A DNA stretch of 64,000 nucleotides from the NCBI GenBank assembly GCA_963590855.1, contig CAVAQT010000007.1, forward strand, positions 18,631 to 82,630, in the 5' to 3' direction. The position numbers and the translations under genes were made by a program. Within the stretch, counting starts at the first letter, position 1. Each line of letters opens with the position of its first letter. Positions 17,843-26,254 of the stretch are shown here, one piece after another. The stretch is from Ruminococcus_C sp963590855 (GTDB lineage: Bacteria > Bacillota > Clostridia > Oscillospirales > Ruminococcaceae). The notes beneath the pieces are model-generated. The model did no database searches. It was given only the letters and a program-made list of their open reading frames with translations, and had not been told where the DNA came from.

Positions 17843-18430
17843 ATGATCCGAAAACGAACAACACTGACAACAACAGAACGAAAACAGCGCCTGTTCTGTA
17901 TGCTGTTTGCCTGTGTGCTGCTAGGTGCGGCATGGGGCATTGTGATGCTGCGATGGCAGTATGACGGAGCGCCTGCGGAATGGTCAAGCTTTATGGGCAT
18001 GTTTTTTCATACCAAGAAAACGGTGCCTGCACTGTGGCTGGAGGGCATGCAGGGCGGCAGCCTGTTCCTGCTGGGATTTTTTCTCATGGGATTTTCCGCA
18101 GTTGGACAGCCTTTTGCCTGGCTGATACTGCTGACTTATGGCGTATGCATGGGCGGTGCACTGCAAACACAGTGTGCTGCCGGAAATGTTTTGCTCTGCG
18201 GGGCTTCCCTGTTGTGCTATTTTGTGCCGCTTTCCGCATTGTTGGTGGTTGCAGCACGGGAATCGCTGCGGTTTTCTCAGAAATTTGCAGCGTATGTATT
18301 CCGGAATGACCCGGCAGAACAGATGGAACACCAGTTTCGGATGTATTGCGCCCGTTTTGTAGTGCTGCTGTTGTTTCTGCTGCTGTTGTCAGCACTCTAT
18401 GGAGTCGCGTTTTATGCGGCGATATCCTGA
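17843..18430 (+). CDS. Multi-pass membrane protein, SpoIIM-like
   Basis: This 195-residue integral membrane protein has about five hydrophobic segments (near residues 17-38, 71-90, 92-112, 118-142 and 169-192). The middle part, with its GFFLMGFSAVGQPFAWLILLTYG-like pattern (split here across two helices), then FVPLSALLVVAA and RFS, parallels the DUF95 family of SpoIIM. SpoIIM is the stage II sporulation protein that, with SpoIID and SpoIIP, drives engulfment. The helix order and length (SpoIIM is about 210 residues) agree, but I assign it by pattern only. AAAGGAG lies 9 nt before the ATG. It sits between proC and a DUF624 membrane protein. It could instead be an unrelated small membrane protein. 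Confidence 0.5.
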   Translation: MIRKRTTLTTTERKQRLFCMLFACVLLGAAWGIVMLRWQYDGAPAEWSSFMGMFFHTKKTVPALWLEGMQGGSLFLLGFFLMGFSAVGQPFAWLILLTYGVCMGGALQTQCAAGNVLLCGASLLCYFVPLSALLVVAARESLRFSQKFAAYVFRNDPAEQMEHQFRMYCARFVVLLLFLLLLSALYGVAFYAAIS

Positions 18431-18534
18431 ATTCGATTCTCATAGGCAGCAGCAAATCGATCTCATGATGCTTGAAAACAAAACGCACTCTTTTATCAAA
18501 ACATCTTCTGAAAAAATGAAAGGAAATTTTGTCT

Positions 18535-19500
18535 ATGGGTCTGTTTGGATCAAACTACGAGCGAGCCGGTTCTGGTATCGCAAAAAACGCGCCAAAGAAA
18601 AAAGGATTTTTCCGCTTTTTTGAGATATTTGGCAGAAAGTTCTGGAAACTGCTTGAACTGAATCTGCTGTACTTTCTTAGCTTTTTGCCGGTGATCGGTG
18701 CGGTTGCTCTGATTTTTGCGATCAATTCCCAGTTGGGGATTATTTTGGCAGTGGCATGTCTGGTGCTGTTTGCGGTGATTATCGGGCCGGCAACTGCGGC
18801 GCACACCAAAATCCTGAAAAATTTCGTTATGGAAAAGCCAACATTCCTGGTGCATGATTTTTTCAAAACATTCTGCTCGGAGTTTAAGCACTCCTGTGTC
18901 ATCGGCGTGTTGGACTGCCTGCTGGCATGCTGCATTTCGGCGGCATTCTATGTGTATCCAAAGCTCATCGAGCAGTCGGGAAGCAAGGTATACTACATCT
19001 TTTTTGCCATTACACTGAGCATCGGCGTGATCGCACTGCTCATGAACTTCTATATTTTCCCGATGCTGGTCTCCACCAATTTGTCTTTGAAAAATGTGCT
19101 GAAAAACTCTCTGGCACTGTCGGTGGTTGCTTTGAAAACGAATATCATTACCATGCTGATACTGGCAGCGGTGGCAGCAGTCTATGTGTTGGTTTTCATG
19201 TATGTAAATATCAAGTATTCCATGATTCTCCTGTTCCTGCTGCCGGTTATGCCGGCTTCCTGGCTGGGACTGGTGATTACCTTCCAGAGCTATCCGATCA
19301 TTCAGAAGTATATCATTAACCCGTACTATGAACAGCGCGGTGAGGTCAATCCGGAATTGGCGCAGGCTTCTGCATCGGAGGAAGAAACTGTATTTGAAGA
19401 TATGGGCGGTAAGGAAAAGCCCATCGAACCGCCGAAAAAAGCCGGCGGCAAGAGCTCCGGCAGCCGTTCACACAAGGGAAAAGGAAAAATTATTTCTTAA
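18535..19500 (+). CDS. DUF624 (YesL-like) membrane protein
   Basis: The 321-residue protein has an N-terminal conserved stretch FFRFFEIFGRKFWKLLELNLLYFLSFLPVI followed by GPATAAHTKIL. Together these are typical of DUF624/YesL proteins, membrane proteins often linked to sugar uptake loci but of unknown function. There are five or six membrane helices between residues 40 and 250. The C-terminal 60 residues are a charged cytoplasmic tail rich in Lys, Pro, Gly and Ser. ATG at 18535 is 9 nt after AAAGGAA; an upstream in-frame TTG is too near that site. Here it follows the SpoIIM-like gene rather than a sugar transporter. No function can be inferred beyond membrane location. Confidence 0.75.
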   Translation: MGLFGSNYERAGSGIAKNAPKKKGFFRFFEIFGRKFWKLLELNLLYFLSFLPVIGAVALIFAINSQLGIILAVACLVLFAVIIGPATAAHTKILKNFVMEKPTFLVHDFFKTFCSEFKHSCVIGVLDCLLACCISAAFYVYPKLIEQSGSKVYYIFFAITLSIGVIALLMNFYIFPMLVSTNLSLKNVLKNSLALSVVALKTNIITMLILAAVAAVYVLVFMYVNIKYSMILLFLLPVMPASWLGLVITFQSYPIIQKYIINPYYEQRGEVNPELAQASASEEETVFEDMGGKEKPIEPPKKAGGKSSGSRSHKGKGKIIS

Positions 19501-19516
19501 TTCACAAAATAAACGC

Positions 19517-19545
19517 TTTACAAATGGCGCAAAATGTGGTATAAT
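19517..19545 (+). promoter_or_regulatory. Promoter of rpsO-pnp
   Basis: TTTACA (19517-19522), 17 nt, TATAAT (19540-19545). The leader from about 19552 to 19662 contains the hairpin GAAAAGC-ACACG-GCTTTTC (19582-19600). Confidence 0.8.
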
Positions 19546-19662
19546 ACTTTTTGTCATGTACTTGGAATCTGGAGTAAGCCCGAAAAGCACACGGCTTTTC
19601 AGAATGGGAGTTCACCTGCCTTTTTCTATGTGCATGAGAAATATTCAATGAGGTGAAAGAAC

Positions 19663-19929
19663 ATGCTGTTGAAAGAAGAAAAAACTGAAATCATCGAGAA
19701 AAACCGTACCCACGAGAACGATACCGGATCTCCGGAAGTACAGATCGCGATCCTGACCAAGAGAATCAATGATCTGACTGCTCATCTGAAGTCTCACAAG
19801 AACGACCATCACTCCAGACGCGGTCTGCTGAAGATGGTTGGTCACAGAAGAAACCTTCTGAACTACCTGAAGAAGAAGGATGTAAACCGCTATCGTGCAA
19901 CAATCGAAAAGCTGGGTATCCGTAAGTAA
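19663..19929 (+). CDS. rpsO: 30S ribosomal protein S15
   Basis: S15 (88 residues) is a primary binder of the 16S rRNA central domain. The sequence follows the family throughout: KTEIIEKNRTHENDTGSPEVQIAILTKRINDLTAHLKSHKNDHHSRRGLLKMVGHRRNLLNYLKKKD is recognisable in overlapping blocks, here only named by its ends, with the conserved GSPEVQ and HHSRRGL. Length matches the usual 89. GAGGTGAAAGAAC precedes the ATG. It is followed by pnp after a hairpin, the order conserved widely in bacteria. Its 110-nt leader has a stem-loop that could be the site of S15 autoregulation, which is known in several bacteria with different RNA folds; this is an inference here. Confidence 0.97.
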   Translation: MLLKEEKTEIIEKNRTHENDTGSPEVQIAILTKRINDLTAHLKSHKNDHHSRRGLLKMVGHRRNLLNYLKKKDVNRYRATIEKLGIRK

Positions 19930-19947
19930 GAAACAACGACGAAAAAG

Positions 19948-19985
19948 GAAAGGCAGTACAGAGCCAAGGGCTTTGTCTGCCTTTC
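19948..19985 (+). promoter_or_regulatory. Strong hairpin in the rpsO-pnp intergenic region
   Basis: GAAAGGCAG pairs with CTGCCTTTC (9 bp), with an inner CAGAGCC/GGCTTTG stem (one GU). Only CTGTG follows, so it looks like a processing or partial-termination site. In E. coli a hairpin at this place is cut by RNase III and mediates pnp autoregulation. Confidence 0.5.
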
Positions 19986-20071
19986 TGTGTATGATATCGA
20001 TTCCAAACTGAGTATTGGCAGGGCTTTTGCAGTTTTGACGATTGGGATCGAGAAAGGAAAGACAAAAGAAA

Positions 20072-22198
20072 ATGTTTGAAAATGCACAAAGATTTGAAAC
20101 GACTTTTGCCGGAAGACCGCTTTCGGTAGAAACCGGAAAAACCTGCGTTCTGTCGAATGGTTCCTGCTGGGTTCGCTACGGCGAAACTGTTGTTATGGCA
20201 AATGTAACTGCTAGTGCCAAGCCCAGAGAAGGAATTGACTTTTTCCCGCTGTCTGTGGATTACGAAGAGCGGATGTATTCCGTGGGCAAGATTCCCGGCT
20301 CGTTCACTAAGCGTGAGGGTAAGCCCTCAGAAAAGGCGATCCTGACTTCCCGTATGGTAGACCGTCCCATCCGTCCGCTGTTCCCGAAGTCCATGCGGAA
20401 TGATGTGTCTGTTGTGATGACTGTTCTGGCAGTAGATCCGGACTGCGCACCGGACATTGTGGGCATGATCGCAACCTCCATTGCGCTGTCTATTTCCGAT
20501 ATTCCCTGGAATGGGCCGATCGCCGGCATCAGCGTTGGACTGGTAGACGGCGAGATCGTGCTGAATCCGACGCTGGAGCAACGGCAGCACAATGACCTGC
20601 ATCTGACTGTTGCAGGTACGAAGGACAAGATCGTCATGATCGAGGCCGGCGCTAACGAAGTGCCGGAGGATACCATGCTCCAGGCGATTCTCACCGGTCA
20701 CGAGGAAATCAAAAAGCTGGTTGCCTTTATTTCCGACATCCAGGCAAAGATCGGCAAGGAAAAGTTTGCTTTTGAGGCGCACGAGGTTGATCAGGAACTG
20801 TTCGAGAATGTGGATGCCATGGTACACGACCAGGTGGCGCATGCGCTGGACACCAACGATAAGAATGAGCGAGATGCTCGCCTGCGCCCGATCATTGATG
20901 CAGCACACGAAGCCTTCGATCCGGTTTGCGGCGAAGAGACTGGCATGATCGATGAGATCCTGTATCTCATCCAGAAGAAAATTGTCCGTGCGTGGCTCTA
21001 TGAGGGCAAGCGTGTAGACGGCAGAGGAATTGACGAGATCCGTCCGCTGGCAGCTGAGGTCGGCGTATTGCCTCGTGTACACGGTACTGGTCTGTTCACT
21101 CGTGGTCAGACCCAGGTGCTGACTGTGGCAACACTGGGGCCGGTCAGCGACAGCCAGAAGCTGGACGGTCTGGACGAAGAGACCTCCAAGCGCTATATGC
21201 ATCAGTATAATTTCCCGTCCTACTCCGTGGGTGAGACAAAGCCCAGCCGCGGCCCGGGACGCCGTGAGATCGGTCATGGCGCACTGGCAGAGCGCGCTCT
21301 GGTTCCGGTTCTGCCGACAGTAGAAGAATTTCCGTATGCAATGCGTCTGGTTTCTGAGGTGCTCTCCTCCAATGGTTCGACCTCTCAGGCATCGATCTGC
21401 GGTTCAACACTGGCGCTGATGGATGCCGGTGTGCCGATTCACGCGCCGGTTGCCGGTATTTCCTGTGGACTGATTACTATGCCCAACAGCGACGAGTTCA
21501 AGACCATGGTAGATATCCAGGGTCTGGAGGACTTCTATGGCGATATGGACTTTAAGGTGGGCGGTACCAAGAAGGGTATCACTGCCATTCAGGTGGATAT
21601 CAAGGTGGACGGTCTGACTCCGGCCATCATTGCAGAGGCGTTTGAAAAGACACGCAAGGCTCGTCTGTACATCCTGGATGAGATCATGCTCAAGGCAATC
21701 CCCGCACCGAGAGAGACCGTAGGCGAATATGCGCCGAAGATGCTCCAGATCAAGATTCCGACTGACAAGATTCGGGACGTGATCGGACAGGGTGGCAAGG
21801 TCATTCAGAAAATGTCTGCGGACTGTGGTGTAAAGATCGACGTCAACGAGGACGGCCGCGTATTTATCAGCGGTATCTCTATGGACGGCTGCCGCAAGGC
21901 TTATCAGATGATCGAGACCATTGCAATCGATCCGGAAGTTGGCTCGATTTATAAGGGCAAGGTCGTTTCCATTAAGCCGTTTGGTGCATTTGTAGAAATC
22001 GCACCGGGACGCGATGGTCTGGTTCATATTTCCAAGTTGGATAAGGAACGCGTAGAACGGGTGGAAGATGTCGTTTCTGTTGGTGATGCCATTATCGTAA
22101 AGATTATGGACATCAAGGATGGCAAAATCAGCCTGTCCCGTAAGGATGCTTTGGAAGAATTGGAAGCTCGTCGGAAGCAGCAGACAGAAGAAGCCTGA
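20072..22198 (+). CDS. pnp: Polyribonucleotide nucleotidyltransferase (PNPase)
   Basis: PNPase (708 residues) is a trimeric 3'-5' phosphorolytic exoribonuclease that degrades mRNA. Two RNase PH-like domains are visible. The first contains ANVTASAKPREGIDFFPLSVDYEERMYSVGKIPG, shown here by its ends; the second contains RTHGTGLFTRGQTQ (as RVHGTGLFTRGQTQ), QYNFPSYSVGE, GRREIGHGALAERAL and SSNGSTSQASICG. A KH domain (IPTDKIRDVIGQGGKVIQKM) and an S1 domain (GSIYKGKVVSIKPFGAFVEIAPGRDGLVHIS, in parts) close the protein. The start at 20072 is supported by AAAGGAAAG and by family alignment. A strong terminator follows. Full length and intact. Confidence 0.97.
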   Translation: MFENAQRFETTFAGRPLSVETGKTCVLSNGSCWVRYGETVVMANVTASAKPREGIDFFPLSVDYEERMYSVGKIPGSFTKREGKPSEKAILTSRMVDRPIRPLFPKSMRNDVSVVMTVLAVDPDCAPDIVGMIATSIALSISDIPWNGPIAGISVGLVDGEIVLNPTLEQRQHNDLHLTVAGTKDKIVMIEAGANEVPEDTMLQAILTGHEEIKKLVAFISDIQAKIGKEKFAFEAHEVDQELFENVDAMVHDQVAHALDTNDKNERDARLRPIIDAAHEAFDPVCGEETGMIDEILYLIQKKIVRAWLYEGKRVDGRGIDEIRPLAAEVGVLPRVHGTGLFTRGQTQVLTVATLGPVSDSQKLDGLDEETSKRYMHQYNFPSYSVGETKPSRGPGRREIGHGALAERALVPVLPTVEEFPYAMRLVSEVLSSNGSTSQASICGSTLALMDAGVPIHAPVAGISCGLITMPNSDEFKTMVDIQGLEDFYGDMDFKVGGTKKGITAIQVDIKVDGLTPAIIAEAFEKTRKARLYILDEIMLKAIPAPRETVGEYAPKMLQIKIPTDKIRDVIGQGGKVIQKMSADCGVKIDVNEDGRVFISGISMDGCRKAYQMIETIAIDPEVGSIYKGKVVSIKPFGAFVEIAPGRDGLVHISKLDKERVERVEDVVSVGDAIIVKIMDIKDGKISLSRKDALEELEARRKQQTEEA

Positions 22199-22226
22199 AC
22201 TGTGGGTGACGAATCGACAAAAATAG

Positions 22227-22263
22227 AAAACGCTGTGCGGCTGGATGCTGCACAGCGTTTTTT
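22227..22263 (+). terminator. Terminator of pnp
   Basis: AAAACGCTGTGC pairs with GCACAGCGTTTT around an 11-nt loop that can extend the stem; six Ts follow. Confidence 0.9.
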
Positions 22264-22283
22264 GCATTTTTTTGCGTGTGAAA

Positions 22284-22712
22284 TTAAACATAGTATGGAT
22301 TTGGCTTAAACAGCAAGATGATAAAGTCGATCAGTACACCGATGCCGAAAAGCCCCGCAGTAAAGAGGTACAAAATACCCATGCCAACTTTTCCCTCATA
22401 GAATTTGTGACCACCGACAAAACCCAGGAAGATGCAGAGCAAAAGTGCGACCCATTTATTTTTCTCGCGGCCTCTGCCACCTGCATTTACGTTGTTTGTG
22501 TTCGTATTGGTGTTGATATTGTCGTTGTTGATGATGATCTGCGGCTGTGCATTGTTTGCACCTTTGTTGATATCTTCCACTTGTCTGCCGCATAATGTAC
22601 AGATCACTGCATCATCCGGAATTTTTCCGCCGCAATGTTTGCAAAATTTTGTTTTTGTCTCCGGTGCTGCCTGCGGCTGTACCGGAGTTGTGATCGGGTT
22701 GTTTTCGTTCAT
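22284..22712 (-). CDS. Zinc-ribbon and TM2 domain membrane protein
   Basis: This 142-residue protein has an N-terminal zinc ribbon with two CxxC pairs (FCKHCGG and CTLCGR), an Asn/Gln-rich low-complexity linker (residues 55-78), and a C-terminal TM2 domain. The TM2 domain is seen in WVALLLCIFLGFVGGHKFYEG and GILYLFTAGLFGIGVLIDFI, two helices with the conserved G-H-x-FY-G turn. Such proteins are membrane-embedded and of unknown function. The gene lies 30 bp downstream of the lipoprotein gene on the same strand and is probably cotranscribed with it. The linker contains runs of NTNTNTNN. The pnp terminator faces it from the other side. Confidence 0.8.
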   Translation of the reverse strand: MNENNPITTPVQPQAAPETKTKFCKHCGGKIPDDAVICTLCGRQVEDINKGANNAQPQIIINNDNINTNTNTNNVNAGGRGREKNKWVALLLCIFLGFVGGHKFYEGKVGMGILYLFTAGLFGIGVLIDFIILLFKPNPYYV

Positions 22713-22742
22713 TAGATATATCCTCTTTTCTATTTTAATTAA

Positions 22743-23228
22743 TTACTGCGCAGAAGAAACTGCCAAAAGATTTTGTGAAATGCGATTGCTGACCTCCAGA
22801 TAATATGCCAGTTCTGCATCATTTAAATCTTCATCTTCTATTTTTTCAAATTTAGCAGTTGCAGTTGCGTATTCTGCCATCAACTCGGAATATTCCGAAA
22901 GCATAGATAGGTCAGTTGCATCGTAGTTATTCATAAAATCACAATATTGATTCATGAAGGATTCGTAGCTGTCAATTGCTTCTTTGACATCTGGTCGAAT
23001 GTCACCGCTTGTTTCGACATCGCTATTTTCTAGAGTTTCTTCAATGCTGCTTTCTTCGGCAGAGGTTTCAGTCAGGCTAGATTCTTCTTCACTGCTTTCT
23101 TCAATACTAGTCTCTATTGCTGATGTTTCCACAGCTTTTGAAGAACTGTTGTTTTCCGTTCCAGAACACCCTCCCATTACCGCAATCATAGAGATTGTCA
23201 GCATTCCTATAATCCATTTTTTTCGCAT
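22743..23228 (-). CDS. Small acidic lipoprotein
   Basis: The 161-residue product carries a lipoprotein signal peptide: MRKKW start, a hydrophobic core and the lipobox VMGGC with Cys21. A Ser/Glu/Thr-rich spacer follows (residues 25-75) and then a helical domain with DVKEAIDSYESFMNQYCDFMNNY and YSELMAEYATATAKFEKIE. I recall similar domains (DUF6591-type) in other Bacillota lipoproteins, often beside zinc-ribbon/TM2 genes, but cannot confirm this. It would be anchored outside the membrane. It is the first gene of a two-gene unit with the TM2 gene and has a consensus promoter. Function unknown. Confidence 0.75.
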   Translation of the reverse strand: MRKKWIIGMLTISMIAVMGGCSGTENNSSSKAVETSAIETSIEESSEEESSLTETSAEESSIEETLENSDVETSGDIRPDVKEAIDSYESFMNQYCDFMNNYDATDLSMLSEYSELMAEYATATAKFEKIEDEDLNDAELAYYLEVSNRISQNLLAVSSAQ

Positions 23229-23252
23229 AACGTCCTCCTTAAATATTTGATT

Positions 23253-23279
23253 TTGTCACGGCTTTCTCAAATGTGACAA
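23253..23279. promoter_or_regulatory. Inverted repeat, possible operator of the lipoprotein promoter
   Basis: TTGTCAC and GTGACAA are separated by 13 bp and sit between the lipoprotein -10 box and its start codon, about 90 bp from the divergent XRE regulator gene. The position suits a repressor operator. Confidence 0.45.
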
Positions 23280-23283
23280 GTTT

Positions 23284-23312
23284 ATTATAGCACGTTTTGT
23301 TCTAAATGTCAA
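23284..23312 (-). promoter_or_regulatory. Promoter of the lipoprotein-TM2 unit
   Basis: Minus strand: TTGACA (23312-23307), 17 nt, TATAAT (23289-23284), a full consensus match. Confidence 0.85.
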
Positions 23313-23368
23313 TAGAATAATTCATGCTAGCATAAAATAGAACCATAAACTTGAAAGGGTGATATTTT

Positions 23369-23584
23369 ATGCAGTATATTCGCATTCGCAACTTACGGGA
23401 GGACATGGACATGACGCAAACCGATATGGCAAAAGTGCTGTTTATCAGTCAGCGCACCTATAGCTACTACGAATCCGGCGGACACGATATTCCTACGGAG
23501 GTTTTGGTACAGATTGCGGATTTCTTTCATGTGTCTGTGGATTATCTATTGAATCGGACAGACAACCGCGAAATCAACCGTTGA
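23369..23584 (+). CDS. XRE-family helix-turn-helix regulator
   Basis: This 71-residue protein is a single HTH_3/Cro-C1 domain. MTQTDMAKVLFISQRTYSYYESG is its helix-turn-helix, and DIPTEVLVQIADFFHVSVDYLLNRTD is the typical C-terminal half of the domain. No ligand or dimer domain follows. It is transcribed away from the lipoprotein-TM2 unit, so it could control that unit through the inverted repeat between them; this is inference. A ribosome site AAAGGGTG lies before the ATG. I found no good sigma-A promoter for it, only weak TAAAAT-like boxes. Confidence 0.85.
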   Translation: MQYIRIRNLREDMDMTQTDMAKVLFISQRTYSYYESGGHDIPTEVLVQIADFFHVSVDYLLNRTDNREINR

Positions 23585-23589
23585 CAGAA

Positions 23590-23625
23590 AAGCAAAACGC
23601 GCACAGGCGACTGCCCGTGCGCGTT
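23590..23625. terminator. Hairpin between the convergent XRE and YfhO genes
   Basis: AACGCGCAC pairs with GTGCGCGTT (9 bp). On the minus strand it is followed by TTTTGCTTTT, so it mainly serves the yfhO-type gene. Confidence 0.7.
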
Positions 23626-23635
23626 GGTGCTGTGG

Positions 23636-26254
23636 TTATATAGCTTGCTTTTTCCGGGTATTTTGTAAGAACCTGTTTCCCACATAGAGAACGACTGCGA
23701 TAGCAAAATCTATTGCGGATATGTATTTTCCCATTCGGAAAAAAGGGGCTTCATAGGTGATGCGGATCTGATGCGAACCTTTTGTGATGGGGAATCCCAG
23801 GAAATCCTTGTCCGTTCGCGTATATGTAGTTTCCTCTCCATCCACCGTGACATGGAATCCGGTATCATAGGGAACAGCCAGAACAAACCAGCCATCTTGC
23901 TTGACCTGAATTTTGCCTGCCATGGTGTCGTCTCCCAGATCCTCGTGGTGCAGTTCCCAAGGGCTGATCTCCGCGGAAGCATCGGTCAGAACGCTGTGCT
24001 CCATGGTATACAACGCTGCGTCAGAGATCACATAGTCACCAGCGGAAAACTTGATTTTCAGCTTTTCCAGCGGTTGATCCGGGGAGAACGTGTACTGAAA
24101 GTCGTTGTTCTTGTTCTGGTATTTCCATTCCGGATCAGTCAGCTTGTTGCGAATGCCGTTAATGGTAATAGAGACATCTCCGGTAGTCGTACCGTTTCCC
24201 AGATGATTGTCCACATGGAATTTTAACAGGAGAATCGCATCAATGGGATCTTCTAAGGTTACGGTTACAGAAAACGCCTTTTTGCTGTGGATGTAATATT
24301 TGCCGTCTCCCAGTGCGGTAATTTGTTTTGGACTGCATGCTGTGGCAGAGTATGCAGGAGTGATGCTCCGGATGCTGTCGGGACACTGCGGTGAGGTTTT
24401 GATGTTATCCGGCAAGTCTGCTTCTGAGACGACAGCATTTTCTAAGAGTGCTTCCAATCGTTTGGGATAGGGGATCTGTTTTAGCTCCTCGGCAGTCATA
24501 ATGTGAGATGTGGCGAAACCAATGGGATATGCCAGGGTATTTTCATAGAGCAGCGTGCTGCCTTCCTGTCCCACCTGACGGACGCCGTATCTCGAAATAG
24601 GCTTCTGGCTGATGAGGTACTTTTCGCCCATGAGGATGCCGAACACAGGGTTTTTGGACTGCACGATCATTGCCGCATTGCGAATGCCATTTTCATTGTG
24701 CGTTTGCTGAAAATAAAAGTCGGAGAGTGCGGCGTTGTGAATGGAGGAGTAAACAGAACTCCGGTAGTAATTCTTGCCCCAGATGCGGTTTACTGTATCA
24801 CCGGCGTGATATTCGTTTGAAATGCGGTAAAAACCGTCATCTTTGGCAGCAATCGTATCTGTTAACGTCTGGATATCATCGGAGTATACGATGTTCAGAT
24901 CTTCCTGAGACATATAACTGTCTCCCAGGTTAACAGTCAGGCAGGTGAGGAGACTGAAAGTCAGCGTTGGCACAAGCAAAAGCTTGTTTAAGTGCGGTGC
25001 AGGCTTTTGGCGGCTGCGAGTTCGCCGATAGATGTAAAACAGAAATGCCGCCAGCATGCAGATGCCGTCCAGAAGCAGAGCAATCTGTTCTGCGGTCGTG
25101 CCGGAACTTGTGAGCATGCCGATGGATAAGACTACCGCAAACAACAGCAGCGTGGGCTTCAGTGCGATCTGCCGCGCGCGCAGCATCTCCCAGAAAAAGC
25201 CGCACAACAGAAGCAGCAGCGGCAACAGGGGGATATACGCTTTAGGATCTAGGTACATTGTGCCATTCATGACATAGAGGAATGCCGGGCAGATGAGAAG
25301 CATGCCGAAAACACCTGCGAGAAACCGTGTGGATCTTCGGGGAAAACACAGCATGCCGCACACTGCCAGAACCCCAAAAGAGGTCATGCCAATGGAAAAT
25401 GGGCTGTAGGTCAGATAGTTCAGGTGAATGCCTGGCACGAATAAGCTCCAGAGCGATTGTGCGCTGTCAGAAGCGTCTCTTCCATGGAGCAGTGTCCACG
25501 CTACCGGAAGCAGCAGAAACGCTGCCAGAACGGCGCTGAGCAGCAAATGGAGGCAAGTGATGCAAAGCGATCGCAGCACTTGACGAACTGGATGCGCATG
25601 ATGTCGATGCAGTGTCAAAAAGACGGCATACAAAAGAATCGCAAAGAATGCGCCGACACTGAAAAAGAAACTGGTGAGCAGAATACATGTCCCTGCGGCA
25701 ATCAGCTGGAGACTGTACCGCTTTTCCAGTGCGCGGTGCATCGCGAACAATGCCCAGAACAGAAACGGGAAATAATTGACGAACATAATGTGGTGATGGC
25801 TGTGGAAGAGGATTGGTGCCGCCAGAAGATAGAGAAGCGCTAAGAAAAGTGCCAGATTGGGACGAAACCATTTCTTTCCCCAGAAGTAACAGAGAATCGT
25901 GCTCAGCAGTGTCAAAAGCAAGTTGGAGATCTGGAGATAAGTGGCCATTGACATCCACGGAAACGCAAAGGACAGCAGGATTACCGGGCTGTACAGCCCA
26001 TAATAGGCAAAGTTGAAAATGTTCTGTCCGCCGCCTAGCTGCATGGCAAAGTTGGGAAAAAAGTTTCCGGTAGCATAAAACCGGGTGCGGAAATACTCCG
26101 GAATTGCAAAGTGTTGATTGCTCCAATCCGTTTGTGCGCCGTAGACGCATCCAGGATGCACCAGGAAGATCAGAGTGACGATCGCCGCCAAAACAGCTGT
26201 CAGAATGCCGCAATGCAGCAGCGTCTGCTGTCTGCCCTTAGAAAGCCGCTTCAT
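23636..26254 (-). CDS. YfhO-family multi-pass membrane protein (probable GT-C glycosyltransferase)
   Basis: The 872-residue protein has about 12-13 hydrophobic helices in its N-terminal 470 residues. A first extracytoplasmic loop (DWSNQHFAIPEYFRTRFYATGNFFPNFAMQLGGG region) is characteristic of YfhO. A large C-terminal extracytoplasmic domain (about 480-845) and a final helix follow. YfhO proteins of Bacillota are GT-C-type membrane proteins; known members glycosylate teichoic or lipoteichoic acids. The upstream in-frame start at 26290 is rejected because a strong GAGGAGG lies 8 nt before the ATG at 26254. The gene overlaps the 3' end of the PIG-L gene by 17 bp, so the two are coupled. The acceptor is unknown. 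Confidence 0.8.
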   Translation of the reverse strand: MKRLSKGRQQTLLHCGILTAVLAAIVTLIFLVHPGCVYGAQTDWSNQHFAIPEYFRTRFYATGNFFPNFAMQLGGGQNIFNFAYYGLYSPVILLSFAFPWMSMATYLQISNLLLTLLSTILCYFWGKKWFRPNLALFLALLYLLAAPILFHSHHHIMFVNYFPFLFWALFAMHRALEKRYSLQLIAAGTCILLTSFFFSVGAFFAILLYAVFLTLHRHHAHPVRQVLRSLCITCLHLLLSAVLAAFLLLPVAWTLLHGRDASDSAQSLWSLFVPGIHLNYLTYSPFSIGMTSFGVLAVCGMLCFPRRSTRFLAGVFGMLLICPAFLYVMNGTMYLDPKAYIPLLPLLLLLCGFFWEMLRARQIALKPTLLLFAVVLSIGMLTSSGTTAEQIALLLDGICMLAAFLFYIYRRTRSRQKPAPHLNKLLLVPTLTFSLLTCLTVNLGDSYMSQEDLNIVYSDDIQTLTDTIAAKDDGFYRISNEYHAGDTVNRIWGKNYYRSSVYSSIHNAALSDFYFQQTHNENGIRNAAMIVQSKNPVFGILMGEKYLISQKPISRYGVRQVGQEGSTLLYENTLAYPIGFATSHIMTAEELKQIPYPKRLEALLENAVVSEADLPDNIKTSPQCPDSIRSITPAYSATACSPKQITALGDGKYYIHSKKAFSVTVTLEDPIDAILLLKFHVDNHLGNGTTTGDVSITINGIRNKLTDPEWKYQNKNNDFQYTFSPDQPLEKLKIKFSAGDYVISDAALYTMEHSVLTDASAEISPWELHHEDLGDDTMAGKIQVKQDGWFVLAVPYDTGFHVTVDGEETTYTRTDKDFLGFPITKGSHQIRITYEAPFFRMGKYISAIDFAIAVVLYVGNRFLQNTRKKQAI

